Source of the DNA: an uncultured Desulfobacterium sp.
GTDB lineage: Bacteria > Desulfobacterota > Desulfobacteria > Desulfobacterales > Desulfobacteraceae
Length of the DNA stretch: 6,443 nt
Direction of reading: 5' to 3'
Assembly (NCBI GenBank): GCA_937124525.1
Contig: CAKZLA010000452.1
Span: forward strand, 1 to 6,443
Position numbers and translations under genes: made by a program. The notes below the pieces were generated by a model, which saw nothing but the letters and a program-made list of their open reading frames with translations, did not search any database and was not told the DNA's origin. Below, in pieces: positions 1-5,449 of this stretch; the stretch's first letter is position 1; the number at the start of each line of letters is the position of its first letter.

Positions 1-309
1 CAACTGGGGGAAGGTTCCGGTGGTTTGCATGAACTGAAAACCGACCCTGTGTACCAGGCTCTTTCAGGGGTGATAAAGGGATCTGTCTTTGGTGTCCTTC
101 CCTACAACTGGTACTCCATGAACCAGGGCTCCATCCTTGCCAATGCCTGGTTCATCGGCAAAACACTTTACCCGGAACAATTCAAGGACGTTGACCCTGC
201 AGCAAAGGCAGACGAAATTTATACCTTTATGGTGGGAAAAGCAGTTTTCCAGGAAATGAACCAACAATTCCAGAACATGGCCTTTAAAAGGATCTTCCAT
301 GCACTTTGA
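1..309 (+). CDS. Iron-complex-type ABC transporter substrate-binding protein, C-terminal part
   Basis: The frame is open from the first base of the window, so only the last 102 residues are visible and the start lies upstream. The product is the C-terminal lobe of a periplasmic-binding-protein fold (PF01497, FepB/BtuF type) that captures an iron chelate, haem or corrinoid and delivers it to the FecCD-type permease encoded next. The recognisable segment is VLPYNWYSMNQGSILANAW followed by IGKTLYPEQFKDVDP and KADEIY. This pattern is common near the end of iron ABC transporter binding proteins from archaea and sulfate reducers, where a long helix of the second lobe is followed by a closing helix. 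The stop codon overlaps the permease start by 11 bases, which suggests translational coupling in one operon. The ligand cannot be read from this fragment. The family call is fairly sure; the substrate is not. Confidence 0.85.
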   Translation, partial: QLGEGSGGLHELKTDPVYQALSGVIKGSVFGVLPYNWYSMNQGSILANAWFIGKTLYPEQFKDVDPAAKADEIYTFMVGKAVFQEMNQQFQNMAFKRIFHAL

Positions 310-1369
310 TCACGGGGTCATCCCCAGGGCGTACACCGCCTATATTCTAAGGAAAACCCAGATTACCTTCATGGCCGTGGTGGTGCTTTGTGGCTCACTT
401 GCCGGGGGGCTTTGCCTTGGATCGGTGAATCTTCCCATCATGGAGGTGGTTAAGAGCCTTATCTGCATGGAGGTTCCCCGCCAGGTGGAGATCATTGTGT
501 GGAACATCCGGCTGCCCCAGGCATTGACCGCCATCATGGCCGGGGCAGGACTTGCGGCCAGCGGCACCGTTATGCAGGCGGTTTTGAGAAATCCCCTTGG
601 TTCTCCTTTTACCCTGGGTATTTCCCATGCCGCAGCCTTTGGGGCGGCCCTGAGCGTGATGGTACTGGGGGGCGGTGCCATGGGAAGTTCCTTAAATGAT
701 GCTGTGAGTATTTCCAGCCCCTGGCTCACCACCTTTTCCGCCTTTTTCTTTTCCATGGCCGCTGCCATGGGTATCACCGCAGTGTCGCGCATCAAGGCGG
801 CATCCCCCGAGGTCATGGTTTTAACTGGGGTGGCTCTTGGCTCTCTTTTCACGGCAGCCACCATGCTGCTCCAATTTTTTGCCGATGATGTCCAACTGGC
901 AGCCATGGTGTTCTGGACCTTTGGGGATGTGGCCCGTACCAGCTGGAATGAACTGGGTTTTCTGTCTTTATTCACCCTGTGCGCCCTGGTTTTCTTCATG
1001 GCCAACGCCTGGAACTACAATGCCATGGACACCGGGGATGAAACGGCCAGGGGCATTGGTGTCCAGGTGGAACGGGTGCGCCTTTCAGGGATGATGGTGG
1101 CCTCCCTTGTGACATCTGTGATCATTGCCTTTGTGGGTATCATTGGATTTGTGGGGTTGGTGGCCCCCCACATGGTGCGCCGCATCATCGGGGATGATCA
1201 CCGTTTCTTACTGCCCGCGGCCACCATCACCGGAGGATTGATGCTGCTGATTTCAGACACGGTGGCAAGACTGATCCTATCCCCCCACCTGCTGCCAGTA
1301 TCTGTTCTCACCGCTTTTCTCGGGGCTCCGGTGTTTATTGCTCTCATCATCAAAGGGTATCGAAAATAA
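299..1369 (+). CDS. FecCD-family ABC transporter permease (iron chelate/haem/corrinoid uptake)
   Basis: This is an inner-membrane permease of 356 residues, the usual length for the FecCD/BtuC family (PF01032), which forms a homodimeric channel of about ten helices per subunit. A hydrophobic first helix lies near residues 23-42. The family block NIRLPQ (69-74) leads into a glycine/alanine-rich segment ending in VLRNPLGSP (95-103) and LGIS (106-109). Near the C-terminus, FVGLVAPHMVRRIIG (264-278) matches the cytoplasmic coupling loop that contacts the ATPase, and LPVSVLTAFLGAPVF (332-346) is the typical final helix. The ATG at 299 has AAGGA six bases upstream (288-292). It overlaps the binding-protein gene by 11 bases and is followed 29 bases later by the ATPase, so the three genes form one transporter operon. 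Family assignment is secure; the transported compound is inferred only as an iron complex, haem or cobalamin. Confidence 0.95.
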   Translation: MHFDHGVIPRAYTAYILRKTQITFMAVVVLCGSLAGGLCLGSVNLPIMEVVKSLICMEVPRQVEIIVWNIRLPQALTAIMAGAGLAASGTVMQAVLRNPLGSPFTLGISHAAAFGAALSVMVLGGGAMGSSLNDAVSISSPWLTTFSAFFFSMAAAMGITAVSRIKAASPEVMVLTGVALGSLFTAATMLLQFFADDVQLAAMVFWTFGDVARTSWNELGFLSLFTLCALVFFMANAWNYNAMDTGDETARGIGVQVERVRLSGMMVASLVTSVIIAFVGIIGFVGLVAPHMVRRIIGDDHRFLLPAATITGGLMLLISDTVARLILSPHLLPVSVLTAFLGAPVFIALIIKGYRK

Positions 1370-1398
1370 TAGTTAAACAGGCCATAAGGATTTAAAAT

Positions 1399-2187
1399 AT
1401 GATACTTAATGTCAACGACATCAGCTTTAAATATCACCATCATCACACCTTGAAAAACATTTCATTCAAAATCAAAAGAGGAGAGATCACCGTTGTGCTG
1501 GGTCCCAACGGAGTGGGAAAAACAACCCTGCTAAAATGCATGAATCGCATGTTAAAACCCTCATCCGGTGATATTTTCCTTGGGGATAAAAATATCAGAA
1601 AAATGAATCCCCGGGAAATTGCCGGGAAAATGAGCTATGTGGCACAAAAATGCGAATCCGCCCGGATGACAGCCTTTGATGCCATTCTCATGGGCAGAAA
1701 ACCCCACATGGGATGGAAAGTGAACAAAAATGATCTTAAAAAAGTGGACGGCGTCATCAAACGCCTGGGGCTGGACCACTTGGCATTGACCCATGTGGAT
1801 GAAATGAGCGGAGGTGAGTTGCAAAAAGTTGCCATTGCAAGGGCCCTGGTCCAGGAGACAGGGGTCATTCTTCTGGACGAGCCCACCAGCAGCCTTGACA
1901 TGAAAAACCAGGAAGAAATTCTGGAACTCATTGAACGGGTGGTGAAAGAACACCAGGTGGCAGCGGTCATGACCATGCATGACCTCAACACGGCCTTACG
2001 ATATGCAGACAATTATATTTTTCTCAAAAAAGGCTGCATTTTTGACATGGGTCCCATTCAAAGGGTGTCTCCTGCCATGGTGTCGGAAGTGTATGGAATT
2101 TCGGTTGAAATTATCCACCACAAGGGATATCCTGTCATAATTCCGGAAACGCGGCACCGGGGAAAAAATCGGAAAAAGGCGGCATGA
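1399..2187 (+). CDS. FecE/BtuD-type ABC transporter ATP-binding protein
   Basis: This 262-residue cytoplasmic ATPase would power the permease encoded just upstream. All nucleotide-binding motifs are intact: A-loop Tyr12, Walker A GPNGVGKTT (35-43), Q-loop Gln83 in the form YVAQ, signature MSGGELQ (136-142; Met replaces the usual Leu at its first position), Walker B VILLDEP (156-162) with catalytic Glu161, D-loop SSLD (164-167) and switch His194 in MTMHD. Length and order fit the iron-chelate/B12 ATPase family (COG1120). The ATG at 1399 is preceded by AAGGA at 1386-1390, eight bases away. Two oddities are a run of four histidines (13-16) directly after the A-loop tyrosine and a basic tail (RHRGKNRKKAA). 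The gene probably shares a transcript with the two genes before it. The small hairpin after its stop lacks a T-tract, so readthrough toward the next gene is possible. Confidence 0.95.
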   Translation: MILNVNDISFKYHHHHTLKNISFKIKRGEITVVLGPNGVGKTTLLKCMNRMLKPSSGDIFLGDKNIRKMNPREIAGKMSYVAQKCESARMTAFDAILMGRKPHMGWKVNKNDLKKVDGVIKRLGLDHLALTHVDEMSGGELQKVAIARALVQETGVILLDEPTSSLDMKNQEEILELIERVVKEHQVAAVMTMHDLNTALRYADNYIFLKKGCIFDMGPIQRVSPAMVSEVYGISVEIIHHKGYPVIIPETRHRGKNRKKAA

Positions 2188-2243
2188 TCCCCCCAAAATC
2201 TTGGGCCTTGATTCCACTGGAAGATATGTTTTCCAGGCCACGT

Positions 2244-2272
2244 TTGCAAAAACGGGATCAAATGTGTGTTAT
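2244..2272 (+). promoter_or_regulatory. Candidate sigma-70 promoter for the solute-binding protein gene
   Basis: TTGCAA (2244-2249) and TGTTAT (2267-2272) are separated by 17 bases and match four of six positions each of the -35 and -10 consensus. A start of transcription about seven bases later would fall at the left arm of the 2273-2294 palindrome and leave a leader of roughly 55 bases. This is pattern matching only. The gene could also be read from the upstream transporter operon. Confidence 0.3.
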
Positions 2273-2294
2273 TGACGTTATGGACTAAACGTCA
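2273..2294. promoter_or_regulatory. Palindrome TGACGTT-N8-AACGTCA, possible operator
   Basis: Two perfect 7-base arms (2273-2279 and 2288-2294) are separated by eight bases, about 40 bases before the ATG of the solute-binding protein. Centre-to-centre spacing of the arms is 15 bases, somewhat over one helical turn. The site lies immediately downstream of the candidate -10 box, where a bound repressor could block transcription initiation. It does not match the Fur box or the NikR operator as I know them, so no regulator can be named. It could instead form a small hairpin in the 5' leader, although the eight-base loop and lack of a T-tract argue against a terminator. Confidence 0.35.
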
Positions 2295-2322
2295 TGGGAA
2301 CACAAAACCCCGATATTTTATT

Positions 2323-2328
2323 GGAGGA
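2323..2328 (+). promoter_or_regulatory. Ribosome-binding site fixing the start at 2335
   Basis: GGAGGA sits six bases before the ATG at 2335. This strong site, together with a clean signal peptide that begins at that ATG, decides against the in-frame GTG at 2266, which would put 23 mostly polar residues ahead of the signal sequence. Confidence 0.85.
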
Positions 2329-2334
2329 TTTATC

Positions 2335-4023
2335 ATGGCACGCACCAGGTTACTGTTCAAAATAGTCATCCCTTTTTTGTTATTAACCCTTACCCCTGCC
2401 CAACACAGTATGGCATGGTCCTGGCAGGGAAACAACAATGTAAACAACGCCAGAAACAATGTACTTCGCTTTGCCCTCCATGTAAGCAACATGGGTAAAA
2501 TGGACCCCCACTTTGCCGCAGCCTCCCAGGATCGTTCCGTGGCAGACATGGTGTTCAACGGTCTGCTGCGATACAAACCCGGAGATGCCCCCCACATTGA
2601 ACCGGATCTGGCAACCGGTATGCCACAACTCACCACGGAAAACGGTCTACAGGTCTGGTATATAACCCTGCGCAAGGGCATCATGTTTCATCCAGGCCCC
2701 ATGACAGCCCCCTATGAACTCACCGCCGATGATGTGGTCTACTCCTTTATCAAGGCTGCCGATGAAAAACGATCGGCCTATGCCGGAGATTATGAAGGGA
2801 TCACCATACGCAAGGTGGATGATTACACGGTTAAATTCATCCTTTCAAAACCGCTTTCATCCATTCTTTTTTTTCCCAAAATCACCAACTACAACGGCGG
2901 CTTCGTTGTCAGTAAAAAGGCCATGGAAGCCATGGGGGATGAGGAATATGGGAAACACCCGGTGGGAACTGGCCCTTTTATGTTCCAGGAACACATTCCC
3001 GGCGAAAAATTAATCCTTGGGGCCAACAATAATTATTTCAGGGGAAAACCAGCCCTGGATGGTGTTGACCTCTTTTTTATACCCGACGTTGAAAAACGAA
3101 AATCCGGATTGCTCGATGGCACGCTGGATGTCATTATCGGATCAGGAAATAGAGGTTTTTCAAGTGAACTCATTCTCCATGACGGCATTGAAATCGACAC
3201 CCACGGCGTGGGAGAGGTGACCGGCATCTATTTCAACACCAATATTCCCCCCATGGACGATATTAAAGTACGAAAGGCCATTGCCTATGCCCTGCATAAA
3301 GAATCCTATCTGAACATCTACAACATCAATTTTGCTGGATACGTTTATTCGCCGGTACCGGCACAGTTTCTTCCCGGAGGCCTGACACAAAAGGATGTTA
3401 AAATACTGGGGCTTGAATATGAAGAAAATGTTAAAAAGGCAAAGGCACTACTTACCCAGGCGGGCTATCCCAATGGATTTACGCTGGAACTGGTGGGGTC
3501 TGAAAAACGAACCTATCGCAATTTTTACCGAATTCTCCATGAACAATTGGCCCGCATAGGAATTGTCACCAGAACAAAGATCCTTCCCCATGCTGACATG
3601 CACAGGGAAATTCGCACCAATCCCAGGCCCATTGTTATTTATACGGCCTGGAGGCCCAATGCCGATGTGTTTTTATCCCGTTTCTTCCATTCAGATGCCA
3701 CCTTGATTTCCGGCATAAAACCTGATACCAATTTTTCCCACTACACAAAAATTGATAAACTCATTGAAGCGGCCCGGCATGAAACCAATCCGGAAAGGCA
3801 AATCAGCATGTGGCACCAGGCCCAAATCAGAATTTTAAGTGACATGGTGGCCTACCCGGTAATATATGCCATAATGAGCACCCCCCGCAGGGACTATGTA
3901 AACTATGGGCATCCTGTCATCTCATCCATGGCCCTGTATCCCCAGTTCACCGAAAAAACAAAATTGGTGCCCCACACCGTTGCCGCAAACAAAAGTCAAC
4001 GCAGCAAAATAGCAATGGATTAA
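2335..4023 (+). CDS. Periplasmic solute-binding protein, family 5 (dipeptide/nickel type)
   Basis: This 562-residue exported protein belongs to SBP_bac_5 (PF00496; DppA/OppA/NikA type), which captures peptides, nickel chelates or related small molecules in the periplasm. The signal peptide has a basic start (MARTRLLFK), a hydrophobic core (IVIPFLLLTLTP) and a probable cleavage after SMA (25-27). There is no lipobox cysteine, so the protein should be soluble. The mature N-terminus is unusually Asn-rich (NNNVNNARNN, 33-42). Family blocks follow in order: a segment around DMVFNGLLRY (71-80), WYITLRKGIMFHPG (108-121), LTADDVVYSF (129-138), HPVGTGPFMF (208-217), IKVRKAIAYALHK (310-322) and a tryptophan/aspartate segment near 438-445. 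No DppB/C-like permeases or DppD/F-like ATPases lie beside it. It therefore either works with a transporter encoded elsewhere or serves sensing. It lies 147 bases after an iron-complex transporter operon on the same strand. The ligand cannot be read from sequence. Confidence 0.9.
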   Translation: MARTRLLFKIVIPFLLLTLTPAQHSMAWSWQGNNNVNNARNNVLRFALHVSNMGKMDPHFAAASQDRSVADMVFNGLLRYKPGDAPHIEPDLATGMPQLTTENGLQVWYITLRKGIMFHPGPMTAPYELTADDVVYSFIKAADEKRSAYAGDYEGITIRKVDDYTVKFILSKPLSSILFFPKITNYNGGFVVSKKAMEAMGDEEYGKHPVGTGPFMFQEHIPGEKLILGANNNYFRGKPALDGVDLFFIPDVEKRKSGLLDGTLDVIIGSGNRGFSSELILHDGIEIDTHGVGEVTGIYFNTNIPPMDDIKVRKAIAYALHKESYLNIYNINFAGYVYSPVPAQFLPGGLTQKDVKILGLEYEENVKKAKALLTQAGYPNGFTLELVGSEKRTYRNFYRILHEQLARIGIVTRTKILPHADMHREIRTNPRPIVIYTAWRPNADVFLSRFFHSDATLISGIKPDTNFSHYTKIDKLIEAARHETNPERQISMWHQAQIRILSDMVAYPVIYAIMSTPRRDYVNYGHPVISSMALYPQFTEKTKLVPHTVAANKSQRSKIAMD

Positions 4024-4025
4024 GG

Positions 4026-4180
4026 TCTATCAATGAGCCTGTTGATTAATCCGCGATTTTCATATTTCAGGCATCAGCACTGTCTATATGATGTAGATGG
4101 TTTGGTTAATTAGCATATCTTGTGGCAATAAAATCGAATCAGACCGAAATCGCCTTTAAATCAACAGACTCATCAATACA
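4026..4180. repeat. Segment of about 155 bases bounded by imperfect inverted repeats (possible MITE or IS remnant)
   Basis: The left arm starts two bases after the binding-protein stop (4026-4059) and the right arm is 4147-4180. Reading the right arm on the opposite strand, 26 of 34 positions match the left arm. The best block is CTGTTGATT, with ATGAG just outside it and GCGATTT just inside. The interior of about 87 bases is AT-rich and has no open frame of note. I see no convincing target-site duplication. The right end coincides with the point where the neighbouring - strand pseudogene loses homology, which favours an insertion or rearrangement. An alternative is a long-range hairpin at the 3' end of the binding-protein transcript, but no T-tract follows it. 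Confidence 0.55.
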
Positions 4181-4293
4181 TACGGTGCCTTTTCCATGGA
4201 AATACCTTCCCGGGCCATCTCTCCTTTGACCCGGCGCTCGGTGTCAGCAATAATCCGAACTTTCGATAAATGGGAAATATCCTTATAAAAAAC
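4177..4293 (-). pseudogene. Remnant of a cytidylate-kinase-like protein gene
   Basis: On the - strand an open frame runs down from 4293. It reads FYKDISHLSKVRIIADTERR, then VKGEMAREGISMEKAPY. This resembles the part of cytidylate-kinase-like proteins (PF13189 type) that typically reads K-D-x-P/S-H-x-x-K-V-R-I-I-A, then a D/E-R-V motif, then M-x-R-E-x-I-S-x-E-K-A. The frame is blocked by a TAA (4294-4296) on its N-terminal side. After the tyrosine at 4180-4182 the similarity stops exactly where the inverted-repeat segment begins, with another stop at 4156-4158. The P-loop and the C-terminal region are absent, so the fragment cannot make a working kinase. The assignment rests on remembered family patterns over about 37 residues and is moderate. 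A chance - strand reading is the alternative. Confidence 0.5.
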
Positions 4294-4305
4294 TTAATCA
4301 TCAAG

Positions 4306-4334
4306 TTTTAAAACCGAGTTCTGTGTGGTATAAA
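4306..4334 (+). promoter_or_regulatory. Candidate extended -10 promoter for the crotonase gene
   Basis: TGG followed by TATAAA (4326-4334) fits an extended -10 element. A weak -35 (TTTTAA, 4306-4311, three of six consensus positions) lies 17 bases upstream. Transcription would begin near 4341, leaving a leader of about 30 bases before the TTG start. The AT-rich surroundings make chance matches possible. Confidence 0.45.
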
Positions 4335-4360
4335 AAATCACATTAAACCGGAAATAAAAA

Positions 4361-4364
4361 GGAG
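4361..4364 (+). promoter_or_regulatory. Ribosome-binding site selecting a TTG start
   Basis: GGAG preceded by an A-run ends seven bases before TTG at 4372. No ATG is available near the start of the domain; the next possible start, TTG at 4378, is 13 bases from the site and less well placed. This supports a rare TTG initiation codon. Confidence 0.7.
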
Positions 4365-4371
4365 AACACCG

Positions 4372-5193
4372 TTGACATTGGAAAAGTTTTATCTTGTAGA
4401 AAAAAAGCCCCCCATTGCCTGGGTCTATCTCAATCGGCCCCATAAAAAAAATGCCATGAACCCCTCTGCATGGAATGACTCACCTGCCATATTTAAAGAT
4501 CTTGACAAAGACCCGGATATCCGTGCCATCATTGTGGCGGGCAAAGGCCCCTGTTTTTCGGCGGGCATTGATCTCATGGGAATGATCCCGGAACTGCCGG
4601 AACTCATGGACAAGGAACAAAAAGGGGGAATTAAATGGAAATTGATTCCCAGAATTAAAAAACTCCAGGATGCCATTTCCTGCATTGAGTGGTGCCGAAA
4701 ACCGGTCATTGCCGCCATCCATGGCCATTGCATTGGTGCTGGCCTCGACATGGCAACGGCCTGTGACATCAGAATCTGCTCCAAAGATGCGCTCTTTTCC
4801 CTGCGGGAGGCGGCTGTGGGCTTTGTTGCCGATGTGGGGGTCCTCCAGCGTATCCCCACCATTGTGGGCCAGGGACATGCCCGGGAACTTGCCTACACCG
4901 CCAGAAACATCTCAGCCCACCGGGCAAAGGAGATTCTTCTTGTCAACGATGTTCATGAGAATCAGGAAATCCTCATGGAAAAAGCGGAGGAACTGGCCCT
5001 GGAAATCAGCGACAATTCACCGCTGGCGGTTCAGGCATCCAAGGATGTATTGAACTATGGCGTGGGTAAATCCGTGGAAGACGGCCTTAAATATGTGGCA
5101 TCCATGAGTGCCAACATCATCCCCTCCAACGACCTCATGGAGGCGGTGACCGCCTTTGCCGAAAAGCGCAAACCCAAATTCACCGGCAGTTGA
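4372..5193 (+). CDS. Crotonase-family enzyme, probable delta3,5-delta2,4-dienoyl-CoA isomerase
   Basis: This 273-residue cytoplasmic protein has the enoyl-CoA hydratase/isomerase fold (PF00378). The CoA-binding and oxyanion-hole segments are FSAGIDLMGM (62-71) and AAIHGHCIGAGLDMATACDIR (split around Gly124). Three acidic residues line up with those of mammalian ECH1 (rat Asp176, Glu196, Asp204): Asp126 in GAGLDM, Glu146 in SLREAAVG and Asp154 in VADVGVLQR. The combination SAGIDL, E-x-x-VG and ADVG-LQR-P is characteristic of that isomerase, which shifts 3,5-dienoyl-CoA to 2,4-dienoyl-CoA during breakdown of unsaturated fatty acids. A general enoyl-CoA hydratase would carry Glu in place of Asp126. 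Translation starts at TTG. The gene stands alone, with its own promoter candidate upstream and a terminator-like hairpin downstream, and converges on the flavoprotein gene. Fold is certain; the exact reaction is inferred from the residue pattern. Confidence 0.88.
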   Translation: MTLEKFYLVEKKPPIAWVYLNRPHKKNAMNPSAWNDSPAIFKDLDKDPDIRAIIVAGKGPCFSAGIDLMGMIPELPELMDKEQKGGIKWKLIPRIKKLQDAISCIEWCRKPVIAAIHGHCIGAGLDMATACDIRICSKDALFSLREAAVGFVADVGVLQRIPTIVGQGHARELAYTARNISAHRAKEILLVNDVHENQEILMEKAEELALEISDNSPLAVQASKDVLNYGVGKSVEDGLKYVASMSANIIPSNDLMEAVTAFAEKRKPKFTGS

Positions 5194-5220
5194 ATACGCT
5201 CAACTTCTGGTTAATTTTTT

Positions 5221-5354
5221 GGGGGTTGGTTCTAACGTCGGCCACTGGATATGTAGCAAGTAATCTACAAGTAAATATAGCTATAAATTTCAATTATTTA
5301 ATTGTTGATATCTGATGGGAGCCATCGAAAGTGGCCGAGCTTAGAACCAAACCC
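5221..5354. mobile_element. MITE-like element with near-perfect terminal inverted repeats
   Basis: Arms at 5226-5246 and 5330-5350 match at 19 of 21 positions: both read TTGGTTCTAA, then CG on one side and GC on the other, then TCGGCCACT. The similarity extends outward through a GGG/CCC block to about 5222 and 5354. The core of 83 bases is AT-rich and codes for nothing visible; it includes a small palindrome, CAATTA-TT-TAATTG (5291-5304). ATTTTTT lies directly outside both ends (5214-5220 and 5355-5361), a possible 7-base target duplication, though low complexity makes this weak. The structure fits a non-autonomous element mobilised by a transposase elsewhere. The parent IS family cannot be named from memory. 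Confidence 0.65.
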
Positions 5355-5382
5355 ATTTTTTATAAATATTCGGATTGATAAT

Positions 5383-5449
5383 GTAAATGTTTGGCCAGTG
5401 CCCCAAATAGGTTAAGATGGGGTGCTGACCGACTATTTACAATTTTTTT
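5383..5449 (+). terminator. Long hairpin with T-tract, probable terminator of the crotonase transcript
   Basis: The inner stem pairs 5396-5404 with 5419-5427 (nine pairs, two of them G-T) around a 14-base loop. Two more G-C pairs follow after a C/A mismatch (5393-5394 with 5429-5430). The outer arms GTAAAT (5383-5388) and ATTTAC (5435-5440) pair perfectly. AATTTTTTT (5441-5449) follows on the + strand. The right arm overlaps the last codon and stop of the convergent - strand gene, so the T-tract doubles as the lysine codons at that protein's end. No matching T-tract is seen in the opposite direction. Confidence 0.6.

Noticed and set aside
340..1005. Long open frame of 221 codons on the - strand
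   Set aside because: It lies wholly opposite the FecCD permease, whose motifs are unmistakable. The reading is rich in Met/Ala/Pro/Lys with no family pattern, as expected for an antisense shadow.
2192..2236. Two small hairpins after the ATPase gene (CCCAA/TTGGG at 2192-2205 and CTGGAA/TTCCAG at 2217-2236) as a terminator
   Set aside because: Stems are only five and six pairs and neither is followed by a T-tract, so an intrinsic terminator is not supported.
2266..2334. GTG at 2266 as the start of the family 5 binding protein
   Set aside because: It would add 23 residues before a well-formed signal peptide, and the ATG at 2335 has a far better ribosome-binding site.
4026..4180. The inverted repeat as an intrinsic terminator of the binding-protein gene
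   Set aside because: The arms are separated by nearly 90 bases and no T-tract follows the right arm.
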